DNA of 13,775 bases from Flectobacillus sp. (GTDB lineage Bacteria > Bacteroidota > Bacteroidia > Cytophagales > Spirosomataceae): the NCBI GenBank assembly GCA_029865665.1, contig JARXAV010000115.1, positions 1 through 13,775 on the forward strand. Reading direction: 5' to 3'. This document shows positions 12,113 to 13,775 of this stretch, in pieces. The notes under the pieces were generated by a model. It was given only the letters and a program-made list of their open reading frames with translations, ran no database searches and was not told where the DNA came from. The position numbers were made by a program, and so were the translations under genes. Within the stretch, counting starts at the first letter, position 1. Each line of letters opens with the position of its first letter.

Positions 12113-13775
12113 ATGAATATTATCTACTTTATCGTTACGCTACTTTTGCTGTGCATACAATCTTTTGGGCAAGTAAAAAACTATAACTTTATCAACCTTA
12201 ATAGCAAGAATGGGCTTTCTTCCAATTCTGTAAATGCCATCTTAAAAGATAAATATGGTTTTATGTGGTTTGGAACAGATGACGGGTTGAATAAATTTGA
12301 TGGGCAGAATTTCGTAGTTTATCGCCATAGCGAAACGGATTCATCGAGCATTGGGAAAGGTATGATTACGGCTATGCAAGAAGATAAAGAAGGAAACTTA
12401 TGGATTGGGTCTAGCATAACGTTATCCATGTATAATAGGAGCTTAAATAATTTCATCAACTTTGATTTTCATAAACTTGGATGGATTAGAAGTTTACAAG
12501 CGGATCACCTCGGAAATATTTGGGTTGGTACTTATTCGGGCTTATACTATTTTAATCCTAAATCTAAAAAAATAGTTTCTTACAAGGCTAACCCATTACA
12601 AGCAGATAGGCTAAATTCAAATATAATTTTGAGTGTATTTGAAGATCGTAAAAACCGTGTTTGGGTAGGTACAAATGCTGGCCTACATTTATTTAATCCA
12701 ACTAACGGGAATTTTACTAGGTTTCTACACAAAAAAGAAAATCCATTAACGATTTCAAGCAACATTGTACGGACTTTGGTTGAAGATAAAATGGGTAATA
12801 TCTGGATTGGTACAGGAGATGGAGTCAATAAAATAGATTTTAAGCACCAAATATTTACCTGTTTCAGAGGTTTTGATTCTGAAAATCAACCACTTAATAA
12901 TAATATTTATAAAATTGCATTTGATAAAGATGAAAAACTATGGGTTGGTACAGAAGATGGTATCAATATTTTGCAACCCAACACAGGTAAATCCTTTCGA
13001 GTCGATAAATTAACATCAAAACAATATAGTGGAATAGGCAGTTTTGTTGGTCATTCCATACGAGATATTTACTTAGATAATAACGGTATTTATTGGATTG
13101 GTACACTACAGGGAGGCGTAAATAAATATGATACCAATCTAGCATTTTTCAATCACATACGATTCAATCCGCTTGATGTAAACGGTTTTAGTGCAAGTGC
13201 TGTATCCTCATTTGCAGAGAGTCCTTCTGGCGATATTTATATAGGAACAGCCGAAAATGGATTAAACTTATTTAATAGAAATACGAAACTTATCAGGAAA
13301 GTACCTTTATTGGAAAAAGCTGGAAAAAAAGGGGCTATTTCATCACTGGCCTACTCAGAAGGAAAACTCTGGGTAGGGACTCCCTTTTATGGAGTTTATG
13401 AGATGAACTTGGCTACCAATACCATCAAAAACATCAACGTTCCTAAAAGTAAAACAGATAATACCGCTGTTCCTATCAACTGTTTAAAAGTAGATAAACG
13501 TAACAATGTCTGGATTGGTACTAATGGTAGTGGGCTTTATAAGTACGATATAAAAACTAAAACGTTATCTCATTTTAATGAACTTAACCCTCAAAAAAAG
13601 GGACGTAATCTTCTAGCAAATGGCTATGTATCTGCCATTGAAGAAGATGAGCAAGGAAATCTATGGATTGGTTCAATGGGGGCAGGTTTGGCAATGTATA
13701 ATCCTGTTCAAAACGTCTTTAATCTACTCACTCATGATAATAGTAACCTCCCATTAGACATTGTACAGGATATTC
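12113..13775 (+). CDS. Reg_prop beta-propeller sensor, probable hybrid two-component regulator (partial, 3' cut)
   Basis: An open frame runs from the ATG at 12113 through the window end without a stop: 554 residues, incomplete. A signal peptide (MNIIYFIVTLLLLCIQSFGQ) is followed by NGLSSNSVNAILKDKYGFMW, the usual opening of this sensor type. Eleven Reg_prop blade motifs of the form GNxWIGTxxGLxxFNP are visible, with the Trp (or Tyr) at residues 52, 97, 137, 184, 231, 277, 328, 376, 420, 467 and 518, about 45 residues apart. In known PUL regulators two such seven-bladed propellers form the periplasmic oligosaccharide sensor, followed by a Y_Y_Y domain, a membrane helix, a histidine kinase, a receiver and an AraC-type DNA-binding domain. 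None of these output modules is in the window, so a plain kinase or other output is possible. It has its own predicted promoter and probably controls the adjacent susCD operon. Confidence 0.88.
   Translation, partial: MNIIYFIVTLLLLCIQSFGQVKNYNFINLNSKNGLSSNSVNAILKDKYGFMWFGTDDGLNKFDGQNFVVYRHSETDSSSIGKGMITAMQEDKEGNLWIGSSITLSMYNRSLNNFINFDFHKLGWIRSLQADHLGNIWVGTYSGLYYFNPKSKKIVSYKANPLQADRLNSNIILSVFEDRKNRVWVGTNAGLHLFNPTNGNFTRFLHKKENPLTISSNIVRTLVEDKMGNIWIGTGDGVNKIDFKHQIFTCFRGFDSENQPLNNNIYKIAFDKDEKLWVGTEDGINILQPNTGKSFRVDKLTSKQYSGIGSFVGHSIRDIYLDNNGIYWIGTLQGGVNKYDTNLAFFNHIRFNPLDVNGFSASAVSSFAESPSGDIYIGTAENGLNLFNRNTKLIRKVPLLEKAGKKGAISSLAYSEGKLWVGTPFYGVYEMNLATNTIKNINVPKSKTDNTAVPINCLKVDKRNNVWIGTNGSGLYKYDIKTKTLSHFNELNPQKKGRNLLANGYVSAIEEDEQGNLWIGSMGAGLAMYNPVQNVFNLLTHDNSNLPLDIVQDI

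Overview
The window looks like part of a polysaccharide utilization locus (PUL) from an AT-rich member of the Bacteroidota, probably of the order Cytophagales. The evidence is a SusC/SusD pair, lipoproteins with acidic residues just after the lipid-bearing cysteine, a Reg_prop-type sensor next to a Sus operon, start codons without Shine-Dalgarno sequences, and a Bacteroidota-type promoter (TTG, 17 nt, TATCTTTG). The genus cannot be fixed by eye. All supported genes lie on the + strand.

Layout: (1) 1-286, the last 94 residues of a protein resembling the C-terminus of a GH8 glycoside hydrolase, the family of reducing-end xylose-releasing exo-oligoxylanases. (2) 287-1384, about 1.1 kb of non-coding DNA that is rich in structure: five clear hairpins, three copies of a GTGTT-based motif, and a 15-bp inverted repeat bounding about 595 bp. 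(3) 1385-4471, a SusC-like TonB-dependent transporter, and 4531-6087, its SusD-like surface lipoprotein, followed by a strong hairpin. (4) 6302-9703, an 1133-residue lipoprotein with fourteen FG-GAP/VCBS-type Asp-rich repeat motifs around a central ASPIC/UnbV domain. (5) 9762-11690, a secreted esterase with two CE1-like catalytic domains joined by a CBM48-like linker domain, followed by a terminator. (6) 11691-12112, a regulatory gap with a promoter and inverted repeats. (7) 12113 to the window end, the N-terminal beta-propeller sensor of a large signalling protein, most likely a hybrid two-component system. This last gene is cut by the window edge.

Inferred joint role: SusD and SusC capture and import oligosaccharides. 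The double esterase removes acyl groups (acetyl and/or feruloyl). The GH8-like enzyme trims xylo-oligosaccharides. The Reg_prop sensor detects a periplasmic oligosaccharide and switches the locus on. Together these point to decorated xylan, but the substrate is an inference from the GH8-like fragment and the CE1 architecture. The large VCBS/ASPIC lipoprotein has no assigned role and is the least understood gene here. No RNA genes, CRISPR arrays, transposase genes or prophage genes were seen.
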